Source: Streptomyces klenkii
GTDB taxonomy: Bacteria > Actinomycetota > Actinomycetes > Streptomycetales > Streptomycetaceae
Direction: 5' to 3'
DNA length: 64,000 nucleotides
Assembly (NCBI RefSeq): GCF_003626645.1
Contig: NZ_RBAM01000004.1
Location: 600,593-664,592 of the forward strand
Below are positions 1 to 8,921 of the stretch, piece after piece. The notes beneath the pieces are model-generated. The model did not search any database. It was not told where the DNA came from and saw only the letters and a program-made list of their open reading frames with translations. A program made the position numbers and the translations under genes. Every line of letters begins with the position of its first letter. The first letter of the stretch is position 1.

Positions 1-2
1 CG

Positions 3-908
3 CTCGTCCTCGTAGCCTGCTCCGGCGGTGCGGACTCGATGGCGCTCGCCTCCGCGCTGGCCTTCGAGGCGCCCCGGCTCGGCATCCGGGCCGGCGGAGT
101 CACCGTCGACCACGGCCTCCAGCACGGCTCCGATCTGCGCGCCGCAGAGGTGGCGAGCCGCCTCGCCGCCTTCGACCTCGACCCCGTCGAGGCGCTGACC
201 GTCACCGTCGGCCGGGACGGCGGGCCCGAAGCCGCCGCCCGCGACGCGCGCTACGCCGCCCTCGACGCCGCCGCCGAGCGGCACGGCGCCGCGGCCGTCC
301 TCCTCGGCCACACCCGGGACGACCAGGCCGAGACGGTCCTCCTCGGGCTCGCCCGCGGCTCGGGCACCCGCTCCCTCGCCGGCATGGCCGTGACCTCCGG
401 CATCGGCGGCCGCTACCGCAGGCCCTTCCTCGGCCTCGACCGGCAGACCGCCCGCAAGGCCTGCATGGTCCAGTCCCTCCCCGTCTGGGACGACCCGCAC
501 AACGCCGACCCGGCCTACACCCGCTCCCGGGTCCGCCACGAAGCCCTCCCCGTCCTGGAGAAGGCCCTCGGCAAGGGCGTGATCGAGGCACTCGCCCGCA
601 CGGCCCAGCTCTCCCGCGACGACGCCGACGCGCTGGACGACTGGGCCGCCGCCGTGGAGCCCTCCGTCCGGGACGACAGCGGCGCCCTGGAGACCGCCAA
701 GCTCTACGCCCTGCCGCCCGCGGTGCGCCGCCGCGTGCTGCGCCGGGCGGCCATCTCGGCGGGCTCACCGGCCGGTTCGCTCTTCGCCCGGCACATCGAG
801 GAAGTCGACCGGCTGATCACCGGATGGCGCGGCCAAGGAGCCATCAATCTGCCCGGGCGGGTCGCGGTCCGCAGGCAGGGTGGCAGACTGGTCCTCCGGC
901 AGGGCTGA
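3..908 (+). CDS. tilS: tRNA(Ile)-lysidine synthetase, 5' end cut by window edge
   Basis: TilS uses ATP to attach lysine to C34 of the CAU-anticodon tRNA-Ile, changing its identity from Met to Ile. The first visible codons encode the PP-loop ATP-pyrophosphatase motif CSGGADS, which normally lies 20-40 residues from the N-terminus, so only a short piece of the start is missing. Further family signatures are [21 protein letters not shown] and the substrate-loop region RPFLGLDR followed by [23 protein letters not shown]. It is transcribed toward hpt, 75 bp away, the usual actinobacterial order tilS-hpt-ftsH. The product is about 300 residues here, consistent with the short actinobacterial form. 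The identification is secure. Confidence 0.93.
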   Translation, partial: LVLVACSGGADSMALASALAFEAPRLGIRAGGVTVDHGLQHGSDLRAAEVASRLAAFDLDPVEALTVTVGRDGGPEAAARDARYAALDAAAERHGAAAVLLGHTRDDQAETVLLGLARGSGTRSLAGMAVTSGIGGRYRRPFLGLDRQTARKACMVQSLPVWDDPHNADPAYTRSRVRHEALPVLEKALGKGVIEALARTAQLSRDDADALDDWAAAVEPSVRDDSGALETAKLYALPPAVRRRVLRRAAISAGSPAGSLFARHIEEVDRLITGWRGQGAINLPGRVAVRRQGGRLVLRQG

Positions 909-983
909 TTCGAACGGGCACGAACGTCTCGAACGGGCCTCAGCTCGCCGCGGAAATGCCGGACGATCCGTAGACAAGCGAGA

Positions 984-1547
984 GTGGCGCGGGTGGACGA
1001 CAAGGACATGGGCACCGACCTCAAGTCGGTGCTCATCACCAAGGAAGAGATCGACGCGAAGCTGGCTGAGCTGGCGGCGAAGATCGACGCGGAGTACGCG
1101 GGCAAGGACCTGCTGATCGTCGGTGTCCTCAAGGGCGCCGTGATGGTGATGGCCGACCTGGCGCGCGCCCTCTCCAACCCCGTCACGATGGACTGGATGG
1201 CCGTGTCCTCGTACGGCGCGGGCACCCAGTCCTCCGGCGTGGTCCGCATCCTCAAGGACCTCGACACCGACATCAAGGGCAAGGACGTCCTGATCGTCGA
1301 GGACATCATCGACTCCGGCCTGACTCTTTCGTGGCTGCTGTCGAACCTCGGCTCGCGCGAGCCCGCCTCGCTCAACGTCGTCACCCTCCTGCGCAAGCCG
1401 GAGGCGGCCAAGGTCGCGATCGACGTCAAGTGGGTCGGCTTCGACATCCCCAACGAGTTCGTCGTCGGCTATGGTCTCGACTTCGCCGAGAAGTACCGCA
1501 ACCTGCCCTTCGTGGGCACGCTCGCGCCGCACGTCTACGGCGGCTGA
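984..1547 (+). CDS. hpt: Hypoxanthine phosphoribosyltransferase
   Basis: Purine salvage enzyme converting hypoxanthine or guanine plus PRPP to IMP or GMP in the cytoplasm. The PRPP-binding signature [14 protein letters not shown] is intact, as are the N-terminal [14 protein letters not shown] segment and the base-binding [16 protein letters not shown] segment. Length (187 aa) is normal. The start is taken as GTG 984. GTG 993 or ATG 1008 in the same frame are possible, and the conserved part begins near the last of these. It follows tilS on the same strand; a 9-bp hairpin (1586-1610) follows the stop codon. Confidence 0.95.
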   Translation: MARVDDKDMGTDLKSVLITKEEIDAKLAELAAKIDAEYAGKDLLIVGVLKGAVMVMADLARALSNPVTMDWMAVSSYGAGTQSSGVVRILKDLDTDIKGKDVLIVEDIIDSGLTLSWLLSNLGSREPASLNVVTLLRKPEAAKVAIDVKWVGFDIPNEFVVGYGLDFAEKYRNLPFVGTLAPHVYGG

Positions 1548-1587
1548 GCCGGCGGGCCCTCGGAGCGGGCCACCCCGTCCGCCGCGC

Positions 1588-1615
1588 GGGAACCGAATGA
1601 CGGTTCCCGCCGTTG
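1588..1615 (+). promoter_or_regulatory. Candidate SigR-type promoter of ftsH
   Basis: GGGAAC (1588-1593), exactly 18 nt, then GTTG (1612-1615). This agrees with the thiol-oxidative stress sigma factor SigR consensus as I remember it (GGGAA[T/C]-N18-GTT). It would give an ftsH leader of about 190 nt. The -35 element lies inside a 9-bp inverted repeat (1586-1594 with 1602-1610) that could be the hpt terminator, so the match may be partly accidental. A housekeeping-like TTGACC (1637-1642) with GACAAT (1662-1667), 19-nt spacer, follows. Confidence 0.5.
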
Positions 1616-1816
1616 GAGCAGGGTAAGGCGGGTTGGTTGACCGTCTGCAGCGGCGTCGGGAGACAATGCTGGGGTACCGTCCGAAGGTCAGTCTTTTTCA
1701 GACTTTCAAGTCAAGCTTTCAAGGTCGAGCAGGACACCGTACGCACAGGCACCCCGACCAGGGGCTGGCCGTGCCTCACTGTGGCAGGAGGGACGGGGCG
1801 CTTGCGCCCCGTATGG

Positions 1817-3811
1817 ATGGACGTGAAGCGCTACTTCCGTGGGCCGGTCATGTGGATCGTGCTGGCCGTCCTCGCCGTGGTCGTGTTGATGCAGGTCGTC
1901 GGCTCCGGCGGCGGCTACAAGTCGGTGGACACCAGCCAGGTCGTTAACGCGATCAACAAGGACCTGGTGAAATCGGCCGAGCTGACGACCGGTGACGAGA
2001 ACAAGATCAAGGTCGAGCTCAAGGACGGCCAGAAGGTCAAGGGCTCCAGCAAGATCCAGGCGAACTACATCGGCGAGCAGGGCGTTGACATCGCCAAGTC
2101 CCTGCAGGCCAACGCCGAGAAGAACATGATCCCGGAGGGGTACAACGTCTCGACGTCCAAGCAGAACCCGTTCATCGGCGTTCTGCTGTCGTTGCTGCCG
2201 TTCGTCCTCATCGTCGTGGTCTTCCTGTTCCTGATGAACCAGATGCAGGGCGGCGGCTCCCGGGTCATGAACTTCGGGAAGTCCAAGGCCAAGCTCATCA
2301 CCAAGGACACCCCCAAGACGACCTTCTCCGACGTCGCAGGCGCGGACGAGGCCGTCGAGGAGCTCCACGAGATCAAGGAGTTCCTCCAGGAGCCGGCGAA
2401 GTTCCAGGCCGTCGGCGCCAAGATCCCCAAGGGCGTGCTGCTCTACGGCCCGCCCGGTACGGGCAAGACCCTGCTCGCGCGCGCCGTCGCCGGCGAGGCG
2501 GGCGTGCCCTTCTACTCGATCTCGGGCTCCGACTTCGTCGAGATGTTCGTGGGTGTCGGCGCCTCGCGCGTCCGTGACCTCTTCGAGCAGGCCAAGGCCA
2601 ACGCCCCGGCCATCGTCTTCGTCGACGAGATCGACGCGGTCGGCCGCCACCGCGGCGCCGGCCTCGGCGGCGGTCACGACGAGCGCGAGCAGACCCTGAA
2701 CCAGCTCCTCGTCGAGATGGACGGCTTCGACGTGAAGGGCGGCGTCATCCTGATCGCCGCCACGAACCGGCCCGACATCCTCGACCCGGCGCTGCTGCGC
2801 CCCGGCCGCTTCGACCGGCAGATCGCCGTCGACCGCCCGGACATGCAGGGCCGTCTGGAGATCCTCAAGGTCCACCAGAAGGGCAAGCCGGTCGCCCCGG
2901 ACGTCGACCTGTCGGCCGTCGCCCGCCGCACCCCCGGCTTCACCGGTGCCGATCTCTCCAACGTGCTGAACGAGGCCGCCCTGCTGACGGCCCGCAGCGA
3001 CCGGAAGCTGATCGACAACCACATGCTGGACGAGGCGATCGACCGCGTCGTGGCCGGCCCGCAGAAGCGGACCCGGATCATGAGCGACAAGGAGAAGAAG
3101 ATCACCGCGTACCACGAGGGCGGACACGCCCTGGTCGCGGCGGCTTCCCCGAACTCCGACCCGGTGCACAAGATCACGATCCTGTCCCGCGGCCGCGCCC
3201 TCGGCTACACCATGGTCCTGCCGGACGAGGACAAGTACTCCACCACGCGCAATGAAATGCTCGACCAGCTGGCGTACATGCTGGGCGGCCGCGCCGCGGA
3301 GGAGCTCGTCTTCCACGACCCGACCACCGGTGCCGCCAACGACATCGAGAAGGCCACGGCCACGGCCCGCGCGATGGTCACGCAGTACGGCATGACCGAG
3401 CGCCTCGGCGCGATCAAGTTCGGCTCCGACAATTCCGAGCCGTTCCTGGGCCGCGAGATGTCGCACCAGCGCGACTACTCGGAAGAGGTCGCCGCCCTGG
3501 TCGACGAAGAGGTCAAGAAGCTCATCGAGACCGCGCACAACGAGGCGTGGGAGATCCTCGTCGAGAACCGCGACGTCCTCGACAACCTGGTTCTGGCCCT
3601 CCTGGAGAAGGAGACGCTGAACAAGGAGGAGATCGCCGAGGTCTTCAAGCACATCGTGAAGCGCCCGGCCCGCCCGGCGTGGACCGGCTCCTCGCGCCGT
3701 ACGCCCTCCACCCGCCCGCCGGTGCTCTCCCCCAAGGAGCTCGCCCCGAGCAATGGTGGCCAGGCCGTCGAGCAGGCCGGCCTCCCGGACGACACCCGGC
3801 CGGAGAGCTGA
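1817..3811 (+). CDS. ftsH: ATP-dependent zinc metalloprotease FtsH
   Basis: Membrane-anchored AAA+ protease that extracts and degrades damaged or regulatory membrane and cytosolic proteins. ATG 1817 begins MDVKRYFRG, followed at once by the first membrane segment (about residues 9-28). A short extracytoplasmic domain and a second segment (about 120-140) follow. The AAA module has Walker A GPPGTGKT (about 211-218), Walker [12 protein letters not shown] and the SRH with RPGRFDRQ. The zinc site is HEGGH at about 433. The open frame extends 68 codons upstream, but that stretch has no FtsH similarity and overlaps the presumed promoter. The C-terminal tail ([18 protein letters not shown] onward) is typical of Streptomyces. 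Length is 664 aa. Confidence 0.96.
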   Translation: MDVKRYFRGPVMWIVLAVLAVVVLMQVVGSGGGYKSVDTSQVVNAINKDLVKSAELTTGDENKIKVELKDGQKVKGSSKIQANYIGEQGVDIAKSLQANAEKNMIPEGYNVSTSKQNPFIGVLLSLLPFVLIVVVFLFLMNQMQGGGSRVMNFGKSKAKLITKDTPKTTFSDVAGADEAVEELHEIKEFLQEPAKFQAVGAKIPKGVLLYGPPGTGKTLLARAVAGEAGVPFYSISGSDFVEMFVGVGASRVRDLFEQAKANAPAIVFVDEIDAVGRHRGAGLGGGHDEREQTLNQLLVEMDGFDVKGGVILIAATNRPDILDPALLRPGRFDRQIAVDRPDMQGRLEILKVHQKGKPVAPDVDLSAVARRTPGFTGADLSNVLNEAALLTARSDRKLIDNHMLDEAIDRVVAGPQKRTRIMSDKEKKITAYHEGGHALVAAASPNSDPVHKITILSRGRALGYTMVLPDEDKYSTTRNEMLDQLAYMLGGRAAEELVFHDPTTGAANDIEKATATARAMVTQYGMTERLGAIKFGSDNSEPFLGREMSHQRDYSEEVAALVDEEVKKLIETAHNEAWEILVENRDVLDNLVLALLEKETLNKEEIAEVFKHIVKRPARPAWTGSSRRTPSTRPPVLSPKELAPSNGGQAVEQAGLPDDTRPES

Positions 3812-3870
3812 TTCCGGCCGGTTCGGACGGATAGCCCGCAAGGCTCACGGGCCCCGCACCGCAGGGCCCG

Positions 3871-3896
3871 GAATGGATGCCGCGTTCCCCAGGTTT
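3871..3896 (+). promoter_or_regulatory. Possible SigR-like promoter motif upstream of folE
   Basis: GGAAT (3871-3875), 18 nt, then GTT (3894-3896), fitting the SigR pattern. The motif is embedded in the strong ftsH terminator hairpin, with GTT partly in the loop, so it may be coincidence. Start of folE is 77 nt downstream. Confidence 0.3.
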
Positions 3897-3917
3897 TAGC
3901 CTGGGGAACGCGGCATC
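3878..3917 (+). terminator. Strong hairpin between ftsH and folE
   Basis: A perfect 17-bp inverted repeat (3878-3894 with 3901-3917) encloses a 6-nt loop, TTTTAG. There is no U-tract, as is common for Streptomyces terminators. It lies 67 nt after the ftsH stop. Confidence 0.8.
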
Positions 3918-3972
3918 CCGTTTATCCGGGCGGTGCCGGTTGGCACGTACGTACGAGAGAACGAGGCACTCC

Positions 3973-4578
3973 ATGACCGACCCGGTGACGCTGGACGCCG
4001 AGCGGAGCGTCGGCGCATTCGACGAGAAGCGCGCCGAGAACGCGGTGCGGGAGCTGTTGCTCGCCGTGGGCGAGGACCCGGACCGGGAGGGCCTGCGGGA
4101 GACGCCGGCGCGGGTGGCGCGCGCGTACAAGGAGATATTCGCGGGCCTCTGGCAGGAGCCGGAGGACGTGCTGACCACGACGTTCGACCTCGGTCACGAC
4201 GAGATGGTGCTCGTGCGCGACATCGAGGTCTACAGCACGTGCGAGCACCACCTGGTGCCGTTCCACGGCGTGGCGCACGTCGGGTACATCCCGTCGACCA
4301 GCGGGAAGATCACCGGCCTGTCGAAGCTGGCCCGCCTCGTGGACGTCTACGCCCGCCGGCCGCAGGTCCAGGAGCGGCTCACCACGCAGATCGCGGACTC
4401 GCTGATGGAGATCCTGGAGCCGCGGGGCGTGGTCGTGGTCATCGAGTGCGAGCACATGTGCATGTCGATGCGGGGCATCCGCAAGCCCGGCGCGAAGACG
4501 CTGACCTCGGCGGTCCGGGGCCAGCTGCGGGATCCCGCGACGCGCGCGGAGGCGATGAGCCTCATCATGGCGCGCTGA
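3973..4578 (+). CDS. folE: GTP cyclohydrolase I
   Basis: Converts GTP to 7,8-dihydroneopterin triphosphate, the first step of folate synthesis, supplying folB, folK and folP downstream in this window. Zinc ligands are visible in [12 protein letters not shown] and in [12 protein letters not shown]. The substrate segment [10 protein letters not shown] is intact. ATG 3973 gives the usual 201 aa; the frame extends further upstream only through the terminator hairpin. It is separated from the other folate genes by the divergent esterase/mprF pair. Confidence 0.96.
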   Translation: MTDPVTLDAERSVGAFDEKRAENAVRELLLAVGEDPDREGLRETPARVARAYKEIFAGLWQEPEDVLTTTFDLGHDEMVLVRDIEVYSTCEHHLVPFHGVAHVGYIPSTSGKITGLSKLARLVDVYARRPQVQERLTTQIADSLMEILEPRGVVVVIECEHMCMSMRGIRKPGAKTLTSAVRGQLRDPATRAEAMSLIMAR

Positions 4579-4597
4579 CCTTCCGGGCCGACGAAAA

Positions 4598-4619
4598 GGG
4601 CCCGCCCTGAGGCGGGCCC
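4598..4619 (+). terminator. Terminator after folE
   Basis: A 9-bp GC-rich stem (GGGCCCGCC / GGCGGGCCC) with a CTGA loop lies 19 nt after the folE stop and is preceded by four A residues, so it may act in both directions for the convergent esterase gene. Confidence 0.65.
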
Positions 4620-4628
4620 GCAAGGGGC

Positions 4629-4712
4629 CCGCGCCCCATAAGGGGCGCGGGGAACTGCGCGCTCAGCCGAAGGCGACCCGCAGTCGGGTCACCCGGCGAG
4701 CCGGCGGCAAGC
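4629..4712. repeat. Copy of an abundant Streptomyces intergenic repeat
   Basis: The stretch beginning near CCCCATAAGGGGCGCGGGG and running into AACTGCGCGCTCAGCC resembles, from memory, a short sequence found in many copies between convergent genes across Streptomyces genomes. It begins with a small hairpin (GCGCCCC / GGGGCGC), so it may double as a terminator. No coding potential. Confidence 0.5.
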
Positions 4713-4714
4713 CA

Positions 4715-5824
4715 CTACGCGCTCAGCCGGCTGCCCATCCACTTCAGCGTCGGGTTCAGCTCACGACGCCACGTGTTGAAGTTGTGACCGCCCGTGTCCA
4801 GGATGATCGACGAGACCCGGGCCGGAGCCTTGATGCTGTCGATGAACTTCAGGGTGTCCTTGTAGTTGTGCTCGCCCTGCTTGCTGGTGGTCACCAGCAG
4901 CGAGACGGGCGGCATGCCCTTGTTCTTCAGCCGCCACAGCAGGTCGTTCTCGTTCTCCAGCTTCTTGCTGCCGCCGAAGAGCGAGCCCGTCGTCGGGTCC
5001 TGCGGGGCCTTGTAGTAGCCGGAGAGCGCGGCCGCGGCGCTGTACGCGTCCGGGTGGCGCATGGCGATCTTCAGCGCGCAGTAGCCGCCGGTGGAGTCGC
5101 CGATCATGCCCCAGTTCGCGGCCTTGTCGCCGACGCGGTAGTGCTGGGCGACGGCGTTGCGCAGGTCCTTGGTGAAGAAGGTCTCGGCCTGCGGGCCGTT
5201 CGGTATGTCCATGCACTCGGTGTCGCGCTGGCCGACGATGGACGGACGCATCATCACCAGGACGGTGGGCTGCATCTTCTTGTCCTTGCTCAGCTTGTGC
5301 GCGCGGACGGGGTAGTCGAGCCCTTTGATGAGCGCCTCGGCGGTGCCCGGATAGCCGGTCAGGACGACGGAGGCGGGAAACTTGCGGTTCGCGTACTCCG
5401 GCTGGAAGTACTCCGGCGGCAGGTAGACGTACGCCGGGCCGTTGATCTTGGATTCGACGCCCGCGACCTGGATCTTCTCGATCTTTCCGCCGACGCGCGG
5501 GACGTTGCCGCGGGGCACCTTGACGGCCTGGGTGTTCACGACCTGCAGCCGCTTGCCGCTGGCGGCGTGGTCGACGACCACGCCCTCCTCCTTGACCTGA
5601 CCGAAGAGGTCGGCCCAGGAGCCGTAGAAGCCGAAGGACTGGTTGGCCCAGAGACCGATCGCTGCGAACAGGGTGAGCTGCGTGGCCAGCATCATGCCCA
5701 CCCTGCCGAGTATGGAGCCCACGCTCCGTTTGCCCAGGCGTGGCCAGAGCCAGATGGTCAACGCGAAGAGCACTATCGCAGCCGCGATGGCAAGCAGCAG
5801 AACTGCCATGCTGGTGAGACCCAT
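4715..5824 (-). CDS. Membrane-anchored alpha/beta-hydrolase (esterase D/mycolyltransferase-like fold)
   Basis: The 369-aa protein has two N-terminal hydrophobic segments (about residues 5-27 and 40-60), so the catalytic domain is probably extracytoplasmic. It has the esterase/antigen-85-like architecture: nucleophile motif GDSTGG (Ser in WGMIGDSTGGYCAL), a PASVVLTGYPG strand near an oxyanion site, and a C-terminal GGHNF His. It diverges from mprF across 170 bp. In other actinobacteria, as I recall, lipid-aminoacylation synthases are paired with such hydrolases that remove the amino acid from the lipid; that is the likely role here, but the substrate is inferred from context only. Confidence 0.75.
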   Translation of the reverse strand: MGLTSMAVLLLAIAAAIVLFALTIWLWPRLGKRSVGSILGRVGMMLATQLTLFAAIGLWANQSFGFYGSWADLFGQVKEEGVVVDHAASGKRLQVVNTQAVKVPRGNVPRVGGKIEKIQVAGVESKINGPAYVYLPPEYFQPEYANRKFPASVVLTGYPGTAEALIKGLDYPVRAHKLSKDKKMQPTVLVMMRPSIVGQRDTECMDIPNGPQAETFFTKDLRNAVAQHYRVGDKAANWGMIGDSTGGYCALKIAMRHPDAYSAAAALSGYYKAPQDPTTGSLFGGSKKLENENDLLWRLKNKGMPPVSLLVTTSKQGEHNYKDTLKFIDSIKAPARVSSIILDTGGHNFNTWRRELNPTLKWMGSRLSA

Positions 5825-5897
5825 GAGGTGCTTTCTGCCGAGGCGACCCGGCGCCGAGTCGCGGAATGGTTACGTCTTTCCGGGCTCGGCCCCCCGC

Positions 5898-5923
5898 GGA
5901 ACCTCAACCCCGAAACCGTCGTC
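5898..5923 (+). promoter_or_regulatory. Candidate ECF-type (SigE-like) promoter of mprF
   Basis: GGAAC (5898-5902), 17 nt, then CGTC (5920-5923), the general form of ECF sigma promoters responding to envelope stress. It lies about 70 nt before the mprF start. The sigE-cseABC operon is in the same window. An overlapping reading with a 15-nt gap to GTC at 5918 is also possible. Confidence 0.4.
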
Positions 5924-5994
5924 CTACAGGGCGCACATTGTCCGGGCGCTGCCGCCGCATGGCGCAGGTCCACTCGACAGGACGACGGGAAGAG

Positions 5995-7848
5995 ATGTCT
6001 GTCAGGGTAGATGGCAAAAAGTCCGATGGGGTTCCCGAGGGAACCAAGCGACTGTCGAGGCTTGCGCGTATCGTCAGAGGGCCCAAGCCCGAGAACGTGC
6101 CTGCCGTCGTGGGAACGGTCGCCGCTCTCATCGGCCTGGTGGACGTCCTTGCCGGGGTGGTTCCGCGGTTCCGCTGGAGCAAGGTCCACAGCCTCGCCGA
6201 GGTGCTGCCCGGCTCGGTGACGCAGCTCGCCGCCGCCGGCTCGATCATCGTCGGCGTCCTCCTGCTGCTGCTGGCCCACGCCCTCAAGCGGGCCAAGCAG
6301 CGCGCCTGGCTCGCCGCCGTGGTGCTGCTGCCCATCGGCGCGGCCGCGCAGCTCGTCTACCGCCACTCCTACATCGGCGCGATCCTGTCGCTGCTGCTCT
6401 TCATCTACCTCGTGTGGCACAAGAGCTCCTTCTACGCGCTCCCGGACCCGCGCAGCCGCTGGAAGGTCGCGGCCAACTTCGTGCTGATGGGCGCGTTCAG
6501 CTTCGGCCTCGGCTGGGTGATCGTCGGCTCGCACCCGGACCAGATGATCGGCGACCCGCCGGTGATCGAGCAGATCGAGCACGTGATCTGGGGCCTCTTC
6601 GGCTTCGAGGGCTCGATCCGCTACACCGATCACGTCGACTACACCGTCGGCTACTCCCTGGGCGCCCTCGGCCTGCTGACCGTCGCCACCACCGCCTACC
6701 TGGCCTTCATGCCGGCGTACCCGGCGGCCGTCCTCACCGAGGAGGACGAGGACAAGCTGCGCGAGCTGCTCGCCAAGCACGGCGCCCGCGACTCGCTGGG
6801 CCACTTCGCGCTGCGCCGCGACAAGAGCGCCGTCTTCTCGCCCTCCGGCAAGGCGGCCGTCTCCTACCGCGTCGTCTCCGGCGTCATGCTCGCGAGCGGT
6901 GACCCGATCGGTGACGTCGAGGCCTGGCCGGGCGCGATCGAGCAGTTCATGTCGCTGGCCAAGCGCCACTCCTGGACGCCCGCCGTCGCCGGGTGCAGCG
7001 AGACCGGCGGCGAGGTGTGGACCCGCGAGACCGGGCTCGACGCCCTGGAGATGGGTGACGAGGCCATCGTGGAGGTGGCCGACTTCTCCCTGACCGGCCG
7101 GTCCATGCGCAACGTCCGCCAGATGGTCAAGCGCATCGAGCGCAACGGCTACAGCACCAAGGTGCGCCGCGTCGGCGACCTCTCCCCGGAGGAGCTGGAG
7201 GCCGTCCAGAAGGCGGCCAACGCCTGGCGCGACACCGAGGACGAGCGCGGCTTCTCGATGGCCCTGGGCCGCATCGGCGACCCGAAGGACCTGGACGCCA
7301 TCATCGCGACGGCCCACAAGGACCCGGAGGAGGGCGAGGACTGCCCGTTCGGCGACCTCCGCGCCATGCAGCACTACGTGCCGTGGGGCCCGGACGGCAG
7401 CTCGCTGGAGCTCATGCGCCGCGACCGCAGCGCGGACCCGGGCATGAACGAGCTCCTGATCGTCGCCTTCCTCCAGGCCGCGCCCGAGCTCAAGGTCAAG
7501 CGCCTGTCGCTGAACTTCGCGTTCTTCCGCTCCGCCCTGGAGCGCGGCGGCAAGCTGGGCGCCGGCCCGGTCGTGCGCATCCAGCGCTCGGTGCTGGTCT
7601 TCCTCTCGCGCTGGTTCCAGATCGAGTCGCTCTACAAGTTCAACGAGAAGTTCCGGCCGCGCTGGGAGCCCCGCTTCATCGTCTTCCCGAACAGCCGCGA
7701 CCTGCCCCGCATCGGCTTCGCCATGATGCAGGCGGAGGGCTTCCTGGAGCTGCCGCGCCTGCTGCGCCGCCGCCCCGCCCCGCCGAAGGACGTCCTGGAC
7801 GACGCGGACGAGCAGGTTTCGGCCACGGAGGTCACGCGCGCGGCGTGA
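5995..7848 (+). CDS. mprF: Phosphatidylglycerol lysyltransferase-like membrane protein (MprF/LysX family)
   Basis: Integral membrane enzyme that transfers an aminoacyl group (probably lysine) from tRNA to phosphatidylglycerol or a related lipid, lowering negative surface charge and raising resistance to cationic peptides. The N-terminal 230 residues hold about six hydrophobic segments; the C-terminal half is the soluble DUF2156 acyltransferase-like domain, with blocks SGDPIGDVEAWPGAIEQF, GDEAIVEVADFSLTGRSM, and a C-terminal LNFAFFRSALERG region. ATG 5995 follows GACGACGGGAAGAG; the open frame continues upstream without conservation. Length is 617 aa, shorter than full Firmicutes MprF because the flippase part is reduced. 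A terminator follows. Confidence 0.85.
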   Translation: MSVRVDGKKSDGVPEGTKRLSRLARIVRGPKPENVPAVVGTVAALIGLVDVLAGVVPRFRWSKVHSLAEVLPGSVTQLAAAGSIIVGVLLLLLAHALKRAKQRAWLAAVVLLPIGAAAQLVYRHSYIGAILSLLLFIYLVWHKSSFYALPDPRSRWKVAANFVLMGAFSFGLGWVIVGSHPDQMIGDPPVIEQIEHVIWGLFGFEGSIRYTDHVDYTVGYSLGALGLLTVATTAYLAFMPAYPAAVLTEEDEDKLRELLAKHGARDSLGHFALRRDKSAVFSPSGKAAVSYRVVSGVMLASGDPIGDVEAWPGAIEQFMSLAKRHSWTPAVAGCSETGGEVWTRETGLDALEMGDEAIVEVADFSLTGRSMRNVRQMVKRIERNGYSTKVRRVGDLSPEELEAVQKAANAWRDTEDERGFSMALGRIGDPKDLDAIIATAHKDPEEGEDCPFGDLRAMQHYVPWGPDGSSLELMRRDRSADPGMNELLIVAFLQAAPELKVKRLSLNFAFFRSALERGGKLGAGPVVRIQRSVLVFLSRWFQIESLYKFNEKFRPRWEPRFIVFPNSRDLPRIGFAMMQAEGFLELPRLLRRRPAPPKDVLDDADEQVSATEVTRAA

Positions 7849-7895
7849 GCGCCCCGCGAGCGCGCCGTGGTGATCCCGCTGAACGCACGTGCGGC

Positions 7896-7928
7896 AGTGC
7901 CCCCGACCGGCTTCCGGTCGGGGGCACT
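7896..7928 (+). terminator. Terminator between mprF and folP
   Basis: A perfect 15-bp stem (AGTGCCCCCGACCGG and its complement) with a 3-nt CTT loop is followed by CCTCTTTA, a weak T-rich tail. Confidence 0.85.
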
Positions 7929-7958
7929 CCTCTTTACGGCACGCCCTAGGCTGGACCC

Positions 7959-8921
7959 ATGAGTACCTTGCGCGGTCGTCCCGGGCCCGTCGGTCTGCCG
8001 GAGTGGAATCGCTGTGCGGTGATGGGCGTCGTCAACGTCACGCCGGACTCGTTCTCCGACGGCGGGCGCTGGTTCGACACCGAACTCGCGGTCAAGCGCG
8101 GGCTGGACCTCATCGCGGGCGGCGCGGACCTGGTCGACGTGGGCGGCGAGTCCACCCGGCCCGGCGCCTCGCGGGTCGACGAGGGCGAGGAGCTGCGCCG
8201 GGTCGTGCCGGTGGTCCGCGAGCTGGTGGCCGAGGGGGCCGTGGTGTCGGTGGACACCATGCGGGCCTCGGTCGCGGAGGCGGCCGTGGAGGCCGGGGCG
8301 ACGCTGGTCAACGACGTGAGCGGCGGCCTCGCCGACCCGGCGATGGTGCCCGTCGTGGCCACGGCCCGGGTGCCCTTCGTGGTGATGCACTGGCGCGGCT
8401 TCAGCGCCGACATGAACAACCGGGCCGTCTACGGCGACGTGGTCGGCGAGGTCCTCGCCGAGCTGCGGCAGCGGCTGGACGCCGTGGTCGAGGGCGGCGT
8501 CGACCCGGACCGGCTCGTCGTGGACCCGGGCCTGGGCTTCGCGAAGACCGCCGCGCACGACCTCGCGCTGGTCGCGGGCCTGGGCCGGCTGCGCCGGGAG
8601 CTGGGACTGCCGATGCTGGTGGCGGCCTCCCGCAAGCGCTTCCTCGGCCGGGTGCTGGCCGGGCCGGAGGGCGAGCCGCCGCCGGCCCGGGAGCGGGACG
8701 CCGCGACGGCCGCGGTCTCGGCGCTCGCGGCGCGCGAGGGCGCGTGGGCGGTGCGGGTGCACGAGGTGCGGGCCAGCGCGGATGCGGTGCGCGTGGTGCG
8801 GGCGGTGCAGGAGGCCGCGGAGTCCTCGGAGTCCTCGGAGTCCGAGGAGATGGCCGAGGTCGCGGAGGCGGCGCGGGTGGCGGGTGCGGCGGGCGCGTCG
8901 GGCGCCGAGGGGGGCATGTGA
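7959..8921 (+). CDS. folP: Dihydropteroate synthase
   Basis: Condenses dihydropterin pyrophosphate with p-aminobenzoate to dihydropteroate; the sulfonamide target. TIM-barrel signatures: GVVNVTPDSFSDGG, VDVGGESTRPGA, DTMRASVAEAA, NDVSGG, and the C-terminal SRKRFLG with RERDAATAA. ATG 7959 lies 6 nt after a TAGGCT -10 box (7947-7952), so the mRNA is probably leaderless. The 320 aa include an unusual acidic/Ala-Gly tail of about 45 residues after the last conserved helix, encoded by a 9-bp GAGTCCTCG repeat around 8821-8849. The stop overlaps the next GTG start by 4 nt. Confidence 0.96.
   Translation: MSTLRGRPGPVGLPEWNRCAVMGVVNVTPDSFSDGGRWFDTELAVKRGLDLIAGGADLVDVGGESTRPGASRVDEGEELRRVVPVVRELVAEGAVVSVDTMRASVAEAAVEAGATLVNDVSGGLADPAMVPVVATARVPFVVMHWRGFSADMNNRAVYGDVVGEVLAELRQRLDAVVEGGVDPDRLVVDPGLGFAKTAAHDLALVAGLGRLRRELGLPMLVAASRKRFLGRVLAGPEGEPPPARERDAATAAVSALAAREGAWAVRVHEVRASADAVRVVRAVQEAAESSESSESEEMAEVAEAARVAGAAGASGAEGGM

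Noticed and set aside
1706..3841. 711-codon open frame antisense to ftsH
   Set aside because: It is the complement of a confirmed ftsH; low-complexity Leu/Val/Asp/Gly-rich product without a fold, a usual artefact of high G+C third positions.
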